A stretch of 32,359 bases of DNA, from assembly GCA_032718475.1 (NCBI GenBank), contig JAUCBJ010001830.1:1-32359 (forward strand). Reading direction: 5' to 3'. The notes below the pieces were generated by a model. That model saw only the letters and a program-made list of their open reading frames with translations. It made no database searches and was not told the DNA's origin. Positions within the stretch are counted from its first letter, which is position 1; each line of letters opens with the position of its first letter. Below are positions 18,215 through 28,740 of the stretch, piece by piece. The position numbers and the translations under genes are program-made. The DNA comes from Nemertoderma westbladi. Taxonomy: Eukaryota; Xenacoelomorpha; Nemertodermatida; Nemertodermatidae.

Positions 18215-18577
18215 CTAATTGTATGGAGCAGTATATTGTAGGTATAAAGCCTTACAATTATACTGTATTATACTACAATATATTCGGATTAGAGGAATGG
18301 TATAAAACATCTTTATGTTATCTCCCTCTTCAAACTTGAATTCTTCTATTTTTGCACCCCAAATAGCAGCCCAGATATATCCAGTCGGATCACCTATTTT
18401 AACTTTCATACGTGACCACTCTCTTGTGGAACCTTCAATTGAGGAAGGTCCAGTCATTTTCGGTTCAACTTTGTTTATGTTAACCATAACATTAACAAGG
18501 GAGTTTTTATCACAATCTTTCAATGAGTCCAGTGGTGATATGTTATCACTCATGATGTACAGATCGATGCACTGCAC
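18215..18577 (-). CDS. OB-fold (replication protein A-like) gene fragment
   Basis: The minus-strand frame is open further upstream to about 18620 but has no good start; the annotated start codon is GTG and the first ATG is eight codons later. The middle reads VNVMVNINKVEPKM, then RMKVKIGDPTGYIWAAIWG and EFKFEEGDNIKM. The pattern of a strand, G-D-P-T-G-x-I, alternating hydrophobics with a W-G turn, and E-E-G-D is that of an OB fold which binds single-stranded DNA in RPA-like proteins. The last 25 residues lose this character. It may be an exon, an RPA-like fragment carried by a Helitron, or a retained piece of an uncharacterised OB-fold family. Confidence 0.45.
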   Translation of the reverse strand: MQCIDLYIMSDNISPLDSLKDCDKNSLVNVMVNINKVEPKMTGPSSIEGSTREWSRMKVKIGDPTGYIWAAIWGAKIEEFKFEEGDNIKMFYTIPLIRIYCSIIQYNCKALYLQYTAPYN

Positions 18578-18639
18578 AGTTGAATTAGAAAATCTGATGA
18601 AAGAATTTAGGAATGATGATATATATAATTAATGGGTAT

Positions 18640-19975
18640 ATTTTACTGTTTTATATGACAGCTGTCCTGTCCATACTTCTGAGACAAAGAGGCATAAAGC
18701 TCTAAAGTTACACATTTTACAATATATATCCAGGCATGTGAAGGCATAAATATATGGTTCTAAAAAGACTGAACGAATATAGGCAGTTCGAGTCAAAAGA
18801 GCAGAAATTTTCCAGAGATGCTACCGGTACGGTAACATGTGATTTTAACGAAAAGCAAAAATACGGCTAAAAAAATTCGCACCAAAACACTAGCCATACT
18901 CATATGAGATGGCGCTGTGCGGTGCGCCAGCTCAGTGCATTTAAAATTCGCACCGTATACGGTTTGCCTTGTGCGCCAGCAATTAACATTCACGCCGTAG
19001 GCCTACATTATGGAGAGATCAACTAAAATTCCAACTAAGCACTAGTAGGCCTAGGGAGTAGGACTACTCTAGACTACCGGTACTGTAGTAGTACTGTAGT
19101 CAACTTCTTTTGTGTTTCTTACATACAAAACAGTATATACAGTACAGTACAATCAATCTGCTGATCTGTGTAATCAGGCAATTCGGGTAATGATATAAAT
19201 TTGTAACCATTTCGCGTATTGGCTGAAAGCTTCAAGCAATACCTGTGTTGTGATTCTGCATTGTTACCGGTAAATTAAATCAATACAATGTCTTTCAGTT
19301 TGTAATGGTTTGTACTGGATAGGGCCTATTCCTCAACTGATCGCAATGCTACAGTCAGACAGTACTGTAATAGGCCTATTAGCTATTGTCATAATTGTAG
19401 TCCCTCCAGTATCTGTAATCTTCTTATCTGTAAGCATTCTGCACGTGTCAGATGTCTGTGTACGTACAGTAAGCCAGTACAACACATACAGTAGGAATTA
19501 CTATGTTTGAACGACATTTACAGTACTAGCCGAACAAGAATGCACTTGAATGAAAATAAAAGTATTGATACTGGTATTATGCGCCATCTTGAGGACATTG
19601 CGGGTATTAATATATAAGTTCTTGGTTGGGAATTGGTATAGGGATAGCTGGGGATAATACAGTAAGTATCTTATACTGTAGCCATTATAGCCTAAACTAT
19701 TTACTGTATATTGAATACAATTTTATATTACAGTATAAACTAATAGCTGGTATGATACAGTTGTTTATCTCTTATGTTGGCCCTGGGAAGGGCCGTTTCC
19801 GTTTGGGTTGGTTACGGTTAGGGTCGTGTAAAAAATTAGTAGACCTATAGACATTTAGCACGGGTATAGTAGCTTTTGCTCTGACCAAGGAGAAATGGTC
19901 GGTCACTATTTAAAATTCTCCATCGAAATTATGGCTGGTGGCCAGCAATAAGTTGTGTTGTTGTAAAAAAGTTTA
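18640..19975. other. Unassigned stretch
   Basis: No gene is supported. The sequence is rich in GTACTGTAGT and TAGGCCTA motifs, typical of old repeats in this genome. Frames of 66-74 codons have no recognisable content. Confidence 0.4.
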
Positions 19976-19984
19976 GTAAAAATA

Positions 19985-20240
19985 AGTACATTTTTTTCGG
20001 CCGTTAGGCCAGGGATTACGCACAAAGCGACTTATTTCCAGTGCGGCCCCCCCAGAACTTTACTCCCCAGAGGAAACTCCAGTATTCATTTAGCTACGAC
20101 TTAACGACACAAGGCAGAGATGCGCCCTGGCTAGTCCCTTCAAAGCATTCGTGCCGAAAAGGAAAACTGCCGTGGCCCATGCTGGGATTAAACCCACGAC
20201 CTCCGTGAGATGTGAATTCAATGCAACCACTACGTGGGAC
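19985..20240 (-). mobile_element. tRNA-derived SINE, minus strand
   Basis: Read on the minus strand, GTAGTGGTTGC (20223-20233) resembles an A box, and GGGTTTAATCCC (20184-20195) fits a B box, about 30 bases apart. A non-tRNA body follows (GGCACGAATGCTTTGAAGGG and on), ending near an A-run at about 19988-19996. Boundaries are estimates, and no target duplication was identified. Confidence 0.6.
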
Positions 20241-20547
20241 CTACAGTATTATGGTGGGTGTTGTGCTTTTCTTAGGTATTCTTAGGTCGAGGGTAAAAGC
20301 ATACATGGTGGCCAGAATCTGTCGAACCTCGAACCAACTCTTTTCAAACCAAGTTCCTGCTATGCTTATTAGCACTAGAGCAACGCCAAAGAAACCTGAG
20401 AAACCCATCTGTCCTTCACCAGCGCAATTTTGGATTGCGCTGTAAGATACAACTACAACTCGTAAAAAGACACAGACGTAGGGCTGGAATACTAGAATAA
20501 ATTTTCTTATCCGTTGAAGTCACTCATTACATCCGCTGATTTTGCCC

Positions 20548-20767
20548 ATGTGAAGAATACCAGGTTTTCACTTTTCGGTCTAAATTACATTGGAATTTTA
20601 TACTGTATATGAAGAATTTATATATTTTTTAATATATTCTTATTAAGTGCTTTTTAGGGGACTTTTCAGTCTTATAACATGTGGGGATACTAAATCGTTT
20701 ATTGTTTTGGTTAGATTCAGCCCTTCTGTAACCTGTATTTTTAGTGAAAACCTGGTATTCTTCACAT
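20548..20767. repeat. 25-bp perfect inverted repeat (fold-back)
   Basis: The arms at 20548-20572 and 20743-20767 are exact reverse complements over 25 bases (core GAAGAATACCAGGTTTTCAC). A third, diverged right arm follows at about 20805-20822 (CTGGTATACTTCACATGG). A CCGCTGATTTTG motif lies beside the left arm and again just after the third. This resembles a fold-back or MITE-like element with partial tandem duplication. Confidence 0.75.
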
Positions 20768-20822
20768 TGGGGTTAACTGCAAAGTGAAATATACGGCAGA
20801 AAATCTGGTATACTTCACATGG

Positions 20823-21769
20823 GCCGCTGATTTTGACTTTCATGCCCCCCCCTCCCCCCTTAAAAGTATTCCTCCAATATCATCATTTGTAAAATTTATA
20901 CAACAAATCTTCAAAAATATACTGTATTTGGCAGGCTATACCTATCAATCTACTAATCGGGAAATTTTGCCGCTAATCACCAAAAATGAGCAAATGAGGT
21001 ACATTTTTAGGGAGGAAATTTCAAAAATTCCAAAATCCAATTACAAAAATAAACTCAAATATTTTTTGCGCTACATTCACATTGAATAACTCTAAAAATC
21101 CACAAGAGGATTTTTTGATATCTGTCCTACTGTACATAGGTCGCAGTCCACGTGCACATTAATTCACTTTTAGGTATTGTATGAAGTCATAAACGATGAA
21201 ATACTGTAGGCCAAATATGAAAAATTCCTCTTGTGGAAACCTCAGCGTCTTTGTGGGACCTTTTTATTATACAGTAAAGTTTTTTTAATTTTGCCAATAA
21301 ATGAATTAATAGATAAAATACAGTAGTAACGTTACTGTTTATGAAGTATCGCAGCAATCAAGCAGAACGAATAAGGCCTTCGAAATCGGAAATTGATGGA
21401 TGACGATAAATTGATGAACAATGGCAAATTGACGGATAATGGTAAACTACAGTATATTGTTAAATAAATGATAATAAACATAATTAATATTTATTGTTAT
21501 TATGTGAAAGGCATAGGGCCTACTGTTATATAAAGGTAATTAGACAAATGAAATGACGGTGAATTTATGTAAAATAAACGGTAACAAATCGAGAACCCAT
21601 ATGTTGAATTGCCATTATCATTACAGGTTACATGTTGTGGGGCCTTCGCGCAGCACGAGAGATTATATTAATATCTACTACAAATAACCTCTGTAAACTG
21701 CAAAATTTAGGCCTATTCACAAAACTTTATTGTAATAATGTATAAGTTATTGTTAAAACTTTTAAAAAC
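20823..21769. other. Unassigned stretch with one dispersed repeat core
   Basis: No gene is supported; a 101-codon frame at 20784-21089 shows no domain. The reverse-oriented copy of the TCGTGCTGCGCGAAGG core lies at 21637-21660. Confidence 0.4.
21637..21660 (-). repeat. Dispersed repeat core TCGTGCTGCGCGAAGG, copy 3
   Basis: This inverted copy matches 15337-15360 at 23 of 24 positions. Unlike the other two copies, it has no G/C homopolymer nearby. Confidence 0.75.
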
Positions 21770-22384
21770 GTCTTTCAAAACTTATTAAGCATTGATGAGG
21801 ATATATTTAGCGCTATCTAGCGGCGGACCGTGAAATTGTACGACGCCAGAAACTGACCCATTTAATTGAGAACAGTCCATAGGTCATTCTGTGAACATTT
21901 CGTCAAAATATATCCACTGGTTCAAAAATTAAGCATAGATGAAGTTATATTTAGCGCCAGACCTTGAAATTACGCGACGCCAGAAACAGCCTCATTGAAA
22001 TAAGAACATTCCATAAGTCATTCTGTGAAAGTTTCATCAATATTGATGCAGTGGTTCTAAAGTTATTAAACATAGACGAAGTGATATTTAGAGCCTCCTA
22101 GCGGCGGACCATGAAACTGTGGGACACTAGTAACTGTATCTTTTGATTAAGAACATTTCATAGGTCATTCTGTGAAAGTGTCATCAATATAGATGCAGTG
22201 GTTCTACAGTTATTAATCCTAGACGAAGTCATATTTAGCGCCTGCTAGCGGCGGACCATGAAATTGTGGGACACTAGTAACTATATCTTTGAATGACGAA
22301 CATTCGGTAGGTCATTCTGTGACAGTTTATCAAGATTGATGTAGTGGTTCAAAAGTTATTAAGCCTAGACGAAGTGATATTTAG
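21770..22384. repeat. Tandem array, period about 144 bp, just over four units
   Basis: ATATTTAG recurs at 21803, 21947, 22084, 22231 and 22377, giving periods of 144, 137, 147 and 146. Each unit carries CTAGCGGCGGACC (lost in the second), AGGTCATTCTGTGA, TTTCATCAA and AAGTTATTAA. The right end cuts off the reading frame of the minus-strand pseudogene. Confidence 0.9.
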
Positions 22385-23818
22385 CTAATGTGATCTGATA
22401 CAGATATTTCTGATCAGTACTGAGAGTACAAATAACATTATTGTCAAGACGCATAAAAGTTGGTGATTCAAATGAACAGTAAGGGATGACTGGTAATGAA
22501 GCAATCGAGGGTAAAGCGTTATTGTTAATTTGTTTCCCAATTAGGCCTTTAAAAGCCTTTGGACCAGTTGTTGGACCATCAAGTTTAATGAAGAGATGCC
22601 GGAGAGGCAGCTCATTGACATGGAGCAAACATATCACCCATTGAAGTGGATGCATAATTTGCATCTCTAATAGCCGAATGATACCACCCGATCTTCCAGT
22701 ATTGACGTTTGTCCCATCACTGCCAATTATACGAAGATAACTAAGAAGAATGTTTTCACGGTCAAAGTCAACCATTGCATCTTTGATGCTAATGGCAGAG
22801 CCTGATTGTGGAGCAACGTGTCCCAAATACTTCCTACCAGGCTCTTCTACTATGACATAGTGTTCCTCAACTAGCATTTTGACATGGTCAGTAGCTGGAT
22901 CCTTCTTCAATGTGGAATCCTTCCTTCCATCAAAATAAACAGCAACAGGGAATTTGTCCTCCTCAACATCTTGTTGAAATTCCAAACGTCTTCGTTTTCT
23001 ACCCCTGCAGATCTTTGCTGGATCTATGACTTTTCTTGAATCGAAGCTGGAACAAGTATCCTGTGGTGGTGGCTATTGCAGCAGCTACTCAGTCAGAGAT
23101 CCCTGCACGATCTGCTTCTCGACAAACTGTCATAAGTTTCATTCGATTTTGATTACTTGATTTTTTGGTAAGTGCTGGGGATTTCTACAGTTGCATCAGG
23201 TGCTGACATTGCAAGAACAATCCGCTTGAGATCATCATTCCCAAAATCTCCACTATTATCAACCTGTTCATTTGTCAGTCGCATCAGCTCACGCTCTTTC
23301 TGTCCCTTCAAACGTTGTTCTCTTTCACTAGCCTTCTTAGCAGTAAGTACAGCTTTGCCATCTATGCCACCAATTTGCATTTGGTGCAGCCCTCTCTGAT
23401 CTTGGACAAATTCCAGCTCTGCCTTTGCAACATCACTTGAAATTATATCGAACAAGGTATTAAATCTCTTATGAAACTCAGCCAATCGCTCAATGAAGAA
23501 TGGAGATGATCGTCGACTAGGTTGAACTGTTTCAAGCTTAGATCGCACCAGTTGACATTCATGTAAAATCTTCTTCACAACACCTTCAAACGTAAATGCT
23601 GCTGCAGTAGCCTTTTGATCGATTTTCAAAGTTTATGTGGCAACAATCTCTGCCATCTTCCGTAGTACCAATTCCTGTCCATCCCAATCTGGCTGTTGCC
23701 TGTGCTGATTCTTCACTTCCTGACAGAATTGAAGAATGTCACCTGTCGTTGGCAGTTGTGATGGTGGAAGTTGAGCTGGCAGACCATAAAATCGTTCATT
23801 TCGGCTCCTGGTTGTCAT
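22365..23818 (-). pseudogene. Broken gene of a repetitive, unnamed metazoan family
   Basis: The minus-strand gene starts at an ATG at 23818. A TAA at 23633-23635 breaks the first frame, which otherwise continues to a stop at 23153. The homologous frame then shifts, shows a TGA at 23089-23091 where the reading SD*VAAAIA suggests a lost arginine, and shifts again near 23065 into the 206-residue C-terminal piece. That piece has GSDGTNVNTG, QWVICLLHVNELPLRHLF and TGPKAFKGLIGKQ, a signature I recall from many invertebrate genomes in multi-copy, uncharacterised proteins. The D in GSDGT and the C-x2-H motif resemble an RNase H-fold transposase of hAT style, but that is inference. The last five residues are encoded by the 144-bp tandem array, so the true C-terminus is lost. 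Confidence 0.6.
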
Positions 23819-23865
23819 AATATATATTTACAATTATAGTCAGAAAATTTCTGAACTATAACAAT

Positions 23866-24640
23866 GATAGCCAATATAATAGGCAATACTGAACTGATGC
23901 ACTGAAAGCAATAGGCTACTCTATCTAGTATTGTACTGTTGCAGCCTACTGCAGTATGTTACTGTCTGACTGTGGTACACTACTGTATTGAAATGGCAAT
24001 ATAGCCCTAGTGCTATACTGGTTCAACATGCTACCTGATGCACTACCGCAGTTGTACTGTTTCGTACTGAAAGGAAATAGGTCAACAAATCAAGGGACGA
24101 GGCCACAACTAAAGCCTAGGCATTACAATCGAGTATGTGGACTGTTAGAAATAAGGTTTAAGTAAGGACTAATGACTAAGAAAGCTTATTCACAATTGGA
24201 TTTATGGAATAAGAGGATAAAGGAATAAAGGATAAGGTTTAAGGACGTCACTTGATGATAGCCTATATAATAGGCAATACTGATGCGCTGAAAGCAATAG
24301 GCTAATGCAGAATTGTACTGTTACAGCCTACTCCAGGCAGTATGGTACTGTCTGACTGTTGCACACTACTGTACATATTGAAATGGCAATATAGCCACAG
24401 TGTTGTATTGGTTCAAAATGCAAACTGATGCACTACCGCAGTTGTAATGTTTCGTACTGAAGGGAAATACGTCAACAAATCAAGGGAAGAGGCCACTAGG
24501 CATTACAATCGAGTTTAAGGACTAATAGAACTAAGAGGTTTAAGTAAGGACTAATGACTAAGAAAGTTTTTATTTCCTATTATTTACAATTTCCTGGATT
24601 TATGGAATAAGTACTAAGCTTTAAGGATTAAGAAAGTTTA
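23866..24640. repeat. 391-bp imperfect tandem duplication
   Basis: The block beginning GATAGCCAATATAATAGGC (23866) repeats from 24257. It includes ACTGTCTGACTGT, GATGCACTACCGCAGTTGTA and GTCAACAAATCAAGGGA in the same order, with small indels. It lies directly upstream of the minus-strand pseudogene's start. Confidence 0.85.
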
Positions 24641-25516
24641 TTCACAATTTATTATTCACAAGTTTTAAGCATATACAACTATGGTTTAACGACTAAGGAT
24701 TAGCAAGCATGACTACATATGACAGTATGAAATAGCTGTAACCCATTTATCTAAAGAAGTATAATATCAAATTGATTGGAGATGATATCTACCACCACTA
24801 AATTTACCATTGCGGTTCTAATAAGCCCAAAATAAGACTGTTACACCCACTAGAAGTACCACAACTCTATAAAATGTGCATTTTTCAATTCCGCTAGAAC
24901 TAGCGGAAATGCTAAAATATAAATATCGATGGGGTCATGGGTACCCATTATCATAGGATGCCAATTTTTCGTTTTCTTACATTAGACTTATAACCTCACA
25001 TCTGGTAAAAATTGGAAGTTCATTAAACGAATTTAGTTTTTTTCACTGCACCCTAGTACATACCCTCGCTTTTTCATTCTTCTTGAATTTCGTCTTAAAT
25101 TCCCATAGGGGCTGCTTCCTTGTTATTGGGCTATCTGGGATGGGCCCTTTATGATGATGGGATGTTTGTCCTAAACGATAAATAACGTTAGATGGAATAG
25201 AAAATTGAAACTGTATTGCAGACTTGGCTATCGCTTGTTAAGTGTTAACTAATTTTTAATCAAACCTGATATGCGAGCCTTTTTTTAAGGATAGAGGTAA
25301 AAGATAAGTAATTTATATAAACTTAGTCACAATATTTATTTACTACATTAACTTTACTTTTATTCGCTAGGGTAGTACCGAATGTGTGAGTAGTAGTTAT
25401 GTAATCATATTAGGCCTATATGTAATCATATGTGCGTTCGGTACTGTAGGGCCTGTTATGAAATAAAATCTATAAATTAAAGTACTTTATGTTACGTTTG
25501 TTATTTTAGTTCCCCC
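24641..25516. other. Unassigned AT-rich stretch
   Basis: No gene was found. It contains the hairpin at 24889-24908 and a 12-bp palindrome ATGGGTACCCAT near 24937-24948. Confidence 0.4.
24889..24908. other. Short perfect hairpin
   Basis: TTCCGCTAG and CTAGCGGAA are separated by AA. No T-run or gene end is linked to it. Confidence 0.55.
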
Positions 25517-25674
25517 TTAACCCAGCCTGAGCGGATGGGTCACGTATTCATTAACAGCGGATGGGTCAGAAAATGACCAAGCTATAAATTTTACTATATT
25601 CAATTAGAATTAATATGAAAAGTTGGTTAAGGAGCCGCCAACGAGGCCTTGAGGTCTAGTTCTGCACAATACGA

Positions 25675-26010
25675 AACATTATATTATCATTATTGCACAA
25701 ATAAATGATAAAATTATTATAATTATAGTTATTATTACATTATAGTTTATTAAATATATTATATTATATTACTATATTATATTATTATTATATAATATAA
25801 ATTATATATAATATAATAATATATAATAAAAAATAAATTATAAATAATATATAATAAAAAATAAATTATAAATAATATATAATAAAAAATAAATTATAAA
25901 TAATATATAATATATTATTTATTATTATTATATTATATTATTATAATATATTTTCATTATTATATAATAATAATATAATATACATATATATTATTACATA
26001 TTCATACTGT
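25675..26010. repeat. TA-rich low-complexity tract
   Basis: It is an almost pure A/T sequence with a tandem piece around AATAAAAAATAAATTATA repeated three times near 25825-25900. It lies inside the truncated piggyBac, between its terminus and the coding remnant. Confidence 0.85.
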
Positions 26011-26049
26011 AATTACTGCTGCGGACAACAAGACTCGCAGGTGATTGAT

Positions 26050-26640
26050 TCAACTCTTGTATTTAGAGCAACTGGAGCAAACTAGTGCAGTTTTAAGTCC
26101 GCACTTTTGTTGCTCACATCGACGCCGGCGTCCACATTCAACTGCGGAAGGATTCCCCTGTACAATGTTTATAATTGGAGCTTTTACCTTTCTTACTGAG
26201 ATTGAATCATTAATAATCAGTTCACGAGATACATTCAATAGGAACATACGTCGAGTTTTAGCTTTCCCACGAATTGAAGGGAACTTCAAGTTATATATAA
26301 CGTATGCTGCAATGGCAGCAATGTCTATAATGGTGTAGAGTAACTTCGTAGGCCAGCGCCTAGTGGCGCGGCGGACAGAACTCAATGACACTATCTTATC
26401 CATGGTGTCGACCCCACACTTTGATGCGTTATAATCGAGTACTATGGCTGGTCTCTTAATACCGGTGGTTTCAACCTCGTTGTCGTGGTGCATACTCGAT
26501 ATAAGTGTAAAAGTTTTGCCCTTTTTAGGAACATGGGAAACTATGGTTGTCTTGTTTATATGTCCAAATAAACTTGACTCAACCACAAGCCCTTTAGCAG
26601 TAACGAACTCAGATGGGAGCTCAGTAATATATTGAGTATT
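26050..26640 (-). pseudogene. piggyBac transposase, C-terminal fragment
   Basis: The minus-strand frame is open from about 26655 and ends at 26050. It covers roughly the last third of the transposase. The text contains PKKGKTFTLISSMH, then NASKCGVDTMDK with the third catalytic aspartate and its neighbour, then RRATRRWPTKLLYTIIDI, and a shortened cysteine-rich tail (CGRRRRCEQQKCG, CSSC). The first two catalytic aspartates lie in the missing N-terminal part. It aligns by eye with residues 440-617 of the intact transposase but differs at many positions. There is no start codon supporting translation, so it is a dead remnant. Confidence 0.85.
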
Positions 26641-26726
26641 AATCAGGAAAAATATCAGCTGAATTATTAATACTTACCTATCTATTTCTCGCGATTTTCA
26701 TACTGTTACTTAAACTATTCTTCATA

Positions 26727-26790
26727 CCCCCCCCCCCCCCCCCCCATCCTCTACAATTCACACTCTATACTTAACACTCCCCCCCCCCCC
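26727..26790. repeat. Two C homopolymers (C19 and C12)
   Basis: C19 lies at 26727-26745 and C12 at 26779-26790, in a C/T-rich strand context that continues as TC-rich sequence to about 27090. Confidence 0.9.
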
Positions 26791-26924
26791 TTTACCTTCA
26801 CCCCCTCCCTCCCTCCTCTTGTGTAATATATAGTATGCGGAACTCTCACCTTAGAATAAGGGTTAAATCGGTGGCATGGTATTCACATCTCTTTGGAAGT
26901 AGTGGGTACGATTCCGCATGGTAC

Positions 26925-27095
26925 GTCGCTCTTCTTCTTCTTCTCCTCCTCTTTGTCTCGTCTCGTCTCGTATCTTCTCTTGGATTTGTGATCCGCTCTC
27001 TTTCTCTCTTATTTACTATTCTCCTCTTCTCTTCTATTATTATTCTCTTCATTTATTTATTCTCTATCTCTATTATTCCTTCCTCTACGATGACT
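26925..27095. repeat. Pyrimidine-rich low-complexity tract
   Basis: It is CTTCTT- and TCTCG-rich sequence, strongly strand-asymmetric. The frames through it (leucine/serine-rich or arginine/glutamate-rich) are composition artefacts. Confidence 0.8.
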
Positions 27096-27114
27096 AAAAT
27101 TTTAAAGATGTAAA

Positions 27115-27816
27115 CTCTAGTTGAATTATTGGTGAAAAAATTTTAGTTTTACTATAATTTGTAAAAATCTGGGCTTTAGCCCAGGGAACAAATTATTATT
27201 TCCCCAATCCCCTCACAGAAGAATTGGGAATTGAAAATTGTAGTTTGATGACAAATTATACAACACAAGAGTTGCTATCAGGTACATACCGAGTTATAAT
27301 TATGTGTGTCGACAGAGTAAGAGTAAGGTTGCTGGACTTGTCAAAGTTGAAAGAAGATTCAAATTCTAAAATTAAATATAAAAATAATGTTAGATTTAGA
27401 TTCGGGAACAAAGTAATTTGGGGAAACTACGGTTTATTTTACTATGCAGTACTTCCAACACTGAATATACAGTAAAGATTAATTATTGATTATGTACATT
27501 ACATTACCAATTATGATTCGGGGGCACCCCATTTATTTACTTACACCCTTCCTTACTTACCGATGTGACATGTATTGGCTCAACTGCATGTGGAATATAT
27601 TATTAATAAATAAATATAATATATTTTCATGTTTCTTCTATCAGAATCTATCAGATCTAAATTTGTAACATGTCATAAATGGCATATACTACAAAATGAT
27701 TGATGAAAATAATGAAAATGACAAATAAATATACTAGTACAGTACTAATATACTAACTATTGTATTTTTAGGATAAATGTTATGAGAATCCGTGAGAGTT
27801 CAAATTCGAAAACCAC
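27115..27816. other. Unassigned stretch
   Basis: An 83-codon frame at 27224-27475 has no recognised domain. A small hairpin TGGGCTTTAGCCCA lies near 27171-27184. No supported gene. Confidence 0.4.
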
Positions 27817-27866
27817 TTATGGAGGATCCTTGCAGTTACAGTGCCGTTAAAAACTGCGTTGAACAA
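27817..27866 (+). repeat. 50-bp direct repeat, copy 1
   Basis: It is identical to 30308-30357. It includes the ATG and first 16 codons of the broken gene that follows (MEDPCSYSAVKNCVEQ). Confidence 0.95.
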
Positions 27867-28599
27867 ACATTAAACTCGGCCCTACAAACTGAAGTTAGGA
27901 AATGGACCGAGGTCATATTTGATGGCAATCCCATGTGACTGTCTTTATGATCACTGGAAGGACAGCCCGGGTGGTGTGATAAACTATTATTGCGACCCGG
28001 ACGGGGTCATTACGAACACAATATGTTAAAAACATATAATTCGATCCGGCTATGAGGAGAAATATTTTGCTTTAACCAATAGCTATGTCACTGATAAAGC
28101 TTTAGACTATTTTATTTCAGCTAGTGACCATCACAAAGACTTTGAAACAATGGAAGTTGTACTGTATGGGACTGCTCGGGAACTTTTAGGTGAATTTGTG
28201 AATCACCAAATGAAATCCCACAACTCTGCTAATCGTAATGACTTTAACTCTTCAAATCTCACTGAATTTTTGTCTCAAGCATGTCAGAGTTATCGGTTCA
28301 TATTCTTTTTTATTTTTGAAACCTGCTTCAGTATAAAATTATTTCGAATTGGGGTAAGAAAGAATATGGCAGCCATGGTGAAATTTTCATCAATTTTTTT
28401 TACTATGAGACATCCAACCTATCAGATGATCTCATCATATTATCTCACCCAACATCTTCGCTTGACAGACAATATTCTGGAACACATCAGACAAACCGAG
28501 GCAATGTCACGCACATTGTCTCCTGGGAGGAACCAGGGGGGAGATTACATAATGGAGGAATTTCATCACTTAATTAAAGCCATTGAAGGTACGACATGA
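27819..28599 (+). pseudogene. Broken gene of an uncharacterised family with a GGD motif
   Basis: An ATG at 27819 opens a short frame (MEDPCSYSAVKNCVEQ and on) that meets TGA at 27936-27938. The protein-like reading then continues in another frame (CDCLYDHWKDSPGG), which meets TAA at 28027-28029 and stays open to 28599. The long last piece contains FALTNSYVTDKALDYF, FFTMRHPTYQMISSYYL and LSPGRNQGGDYIMEE. The G-x-x-x-GGD-(Y/F)-x-x-E signature after an aromatic helix-rich region is one I associate, from memory, with multi-copy proteins of unknown function in marine invertebrates and fish, probably mobile. A frameshift near 27933 and one stop are the visible lesions. The C-terminus may also be cut short. 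Confidence 0.5.
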
Positions 28600-28740
28600 C
28601 CAACTGACATAAATTCGTGGAATATAGTATATGGGTCGGTTGCGAAACAAGTTTATGTGACCTCTGATATATTGTTAATTTGACCTATTTATATTCTACC
28701 GTGGCTGATTGTGGCCACTTAATTTCAGTTTTTTCATATT

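Larger units (their letters stand above)
25521..26660 (-). mobile_element. Truncated second piggyBac-type transposon
   Basis: The downstream end is marked by TTAA at 25517-25520 followed by CCCAGCCTGAGCGGATGGG, which fits a piggyBac terminus starting with CCC. A GGTCA-N5-TGACC palindrome sits at 25564-25578. The other end was not found; transposase coding stops near 26640 and poly-C tracts follow. It is a different family from the complete copy at 9380-11899. Confidence 0.65.

Noticed and set aside
25270-25290. Possible fifth copy of the recurrent BEL motif (TGCGAGCCTTT)
   Set aside because: Only about 11 bases match and the GGAAGACT half is absent.
26855-26870. Possible right end of the truncated piggyBac (AGGGTTAAATC)
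   Set aside because: It shares only GGGTTAA with the expected inverted terminus and not the following bases, so the end was not assigned.
26835-27113. Leucine/serine-rich frame and its opposite arginine-rich frame
   Set aside because: Both are artefacts of the pyrimidine-rich tract.
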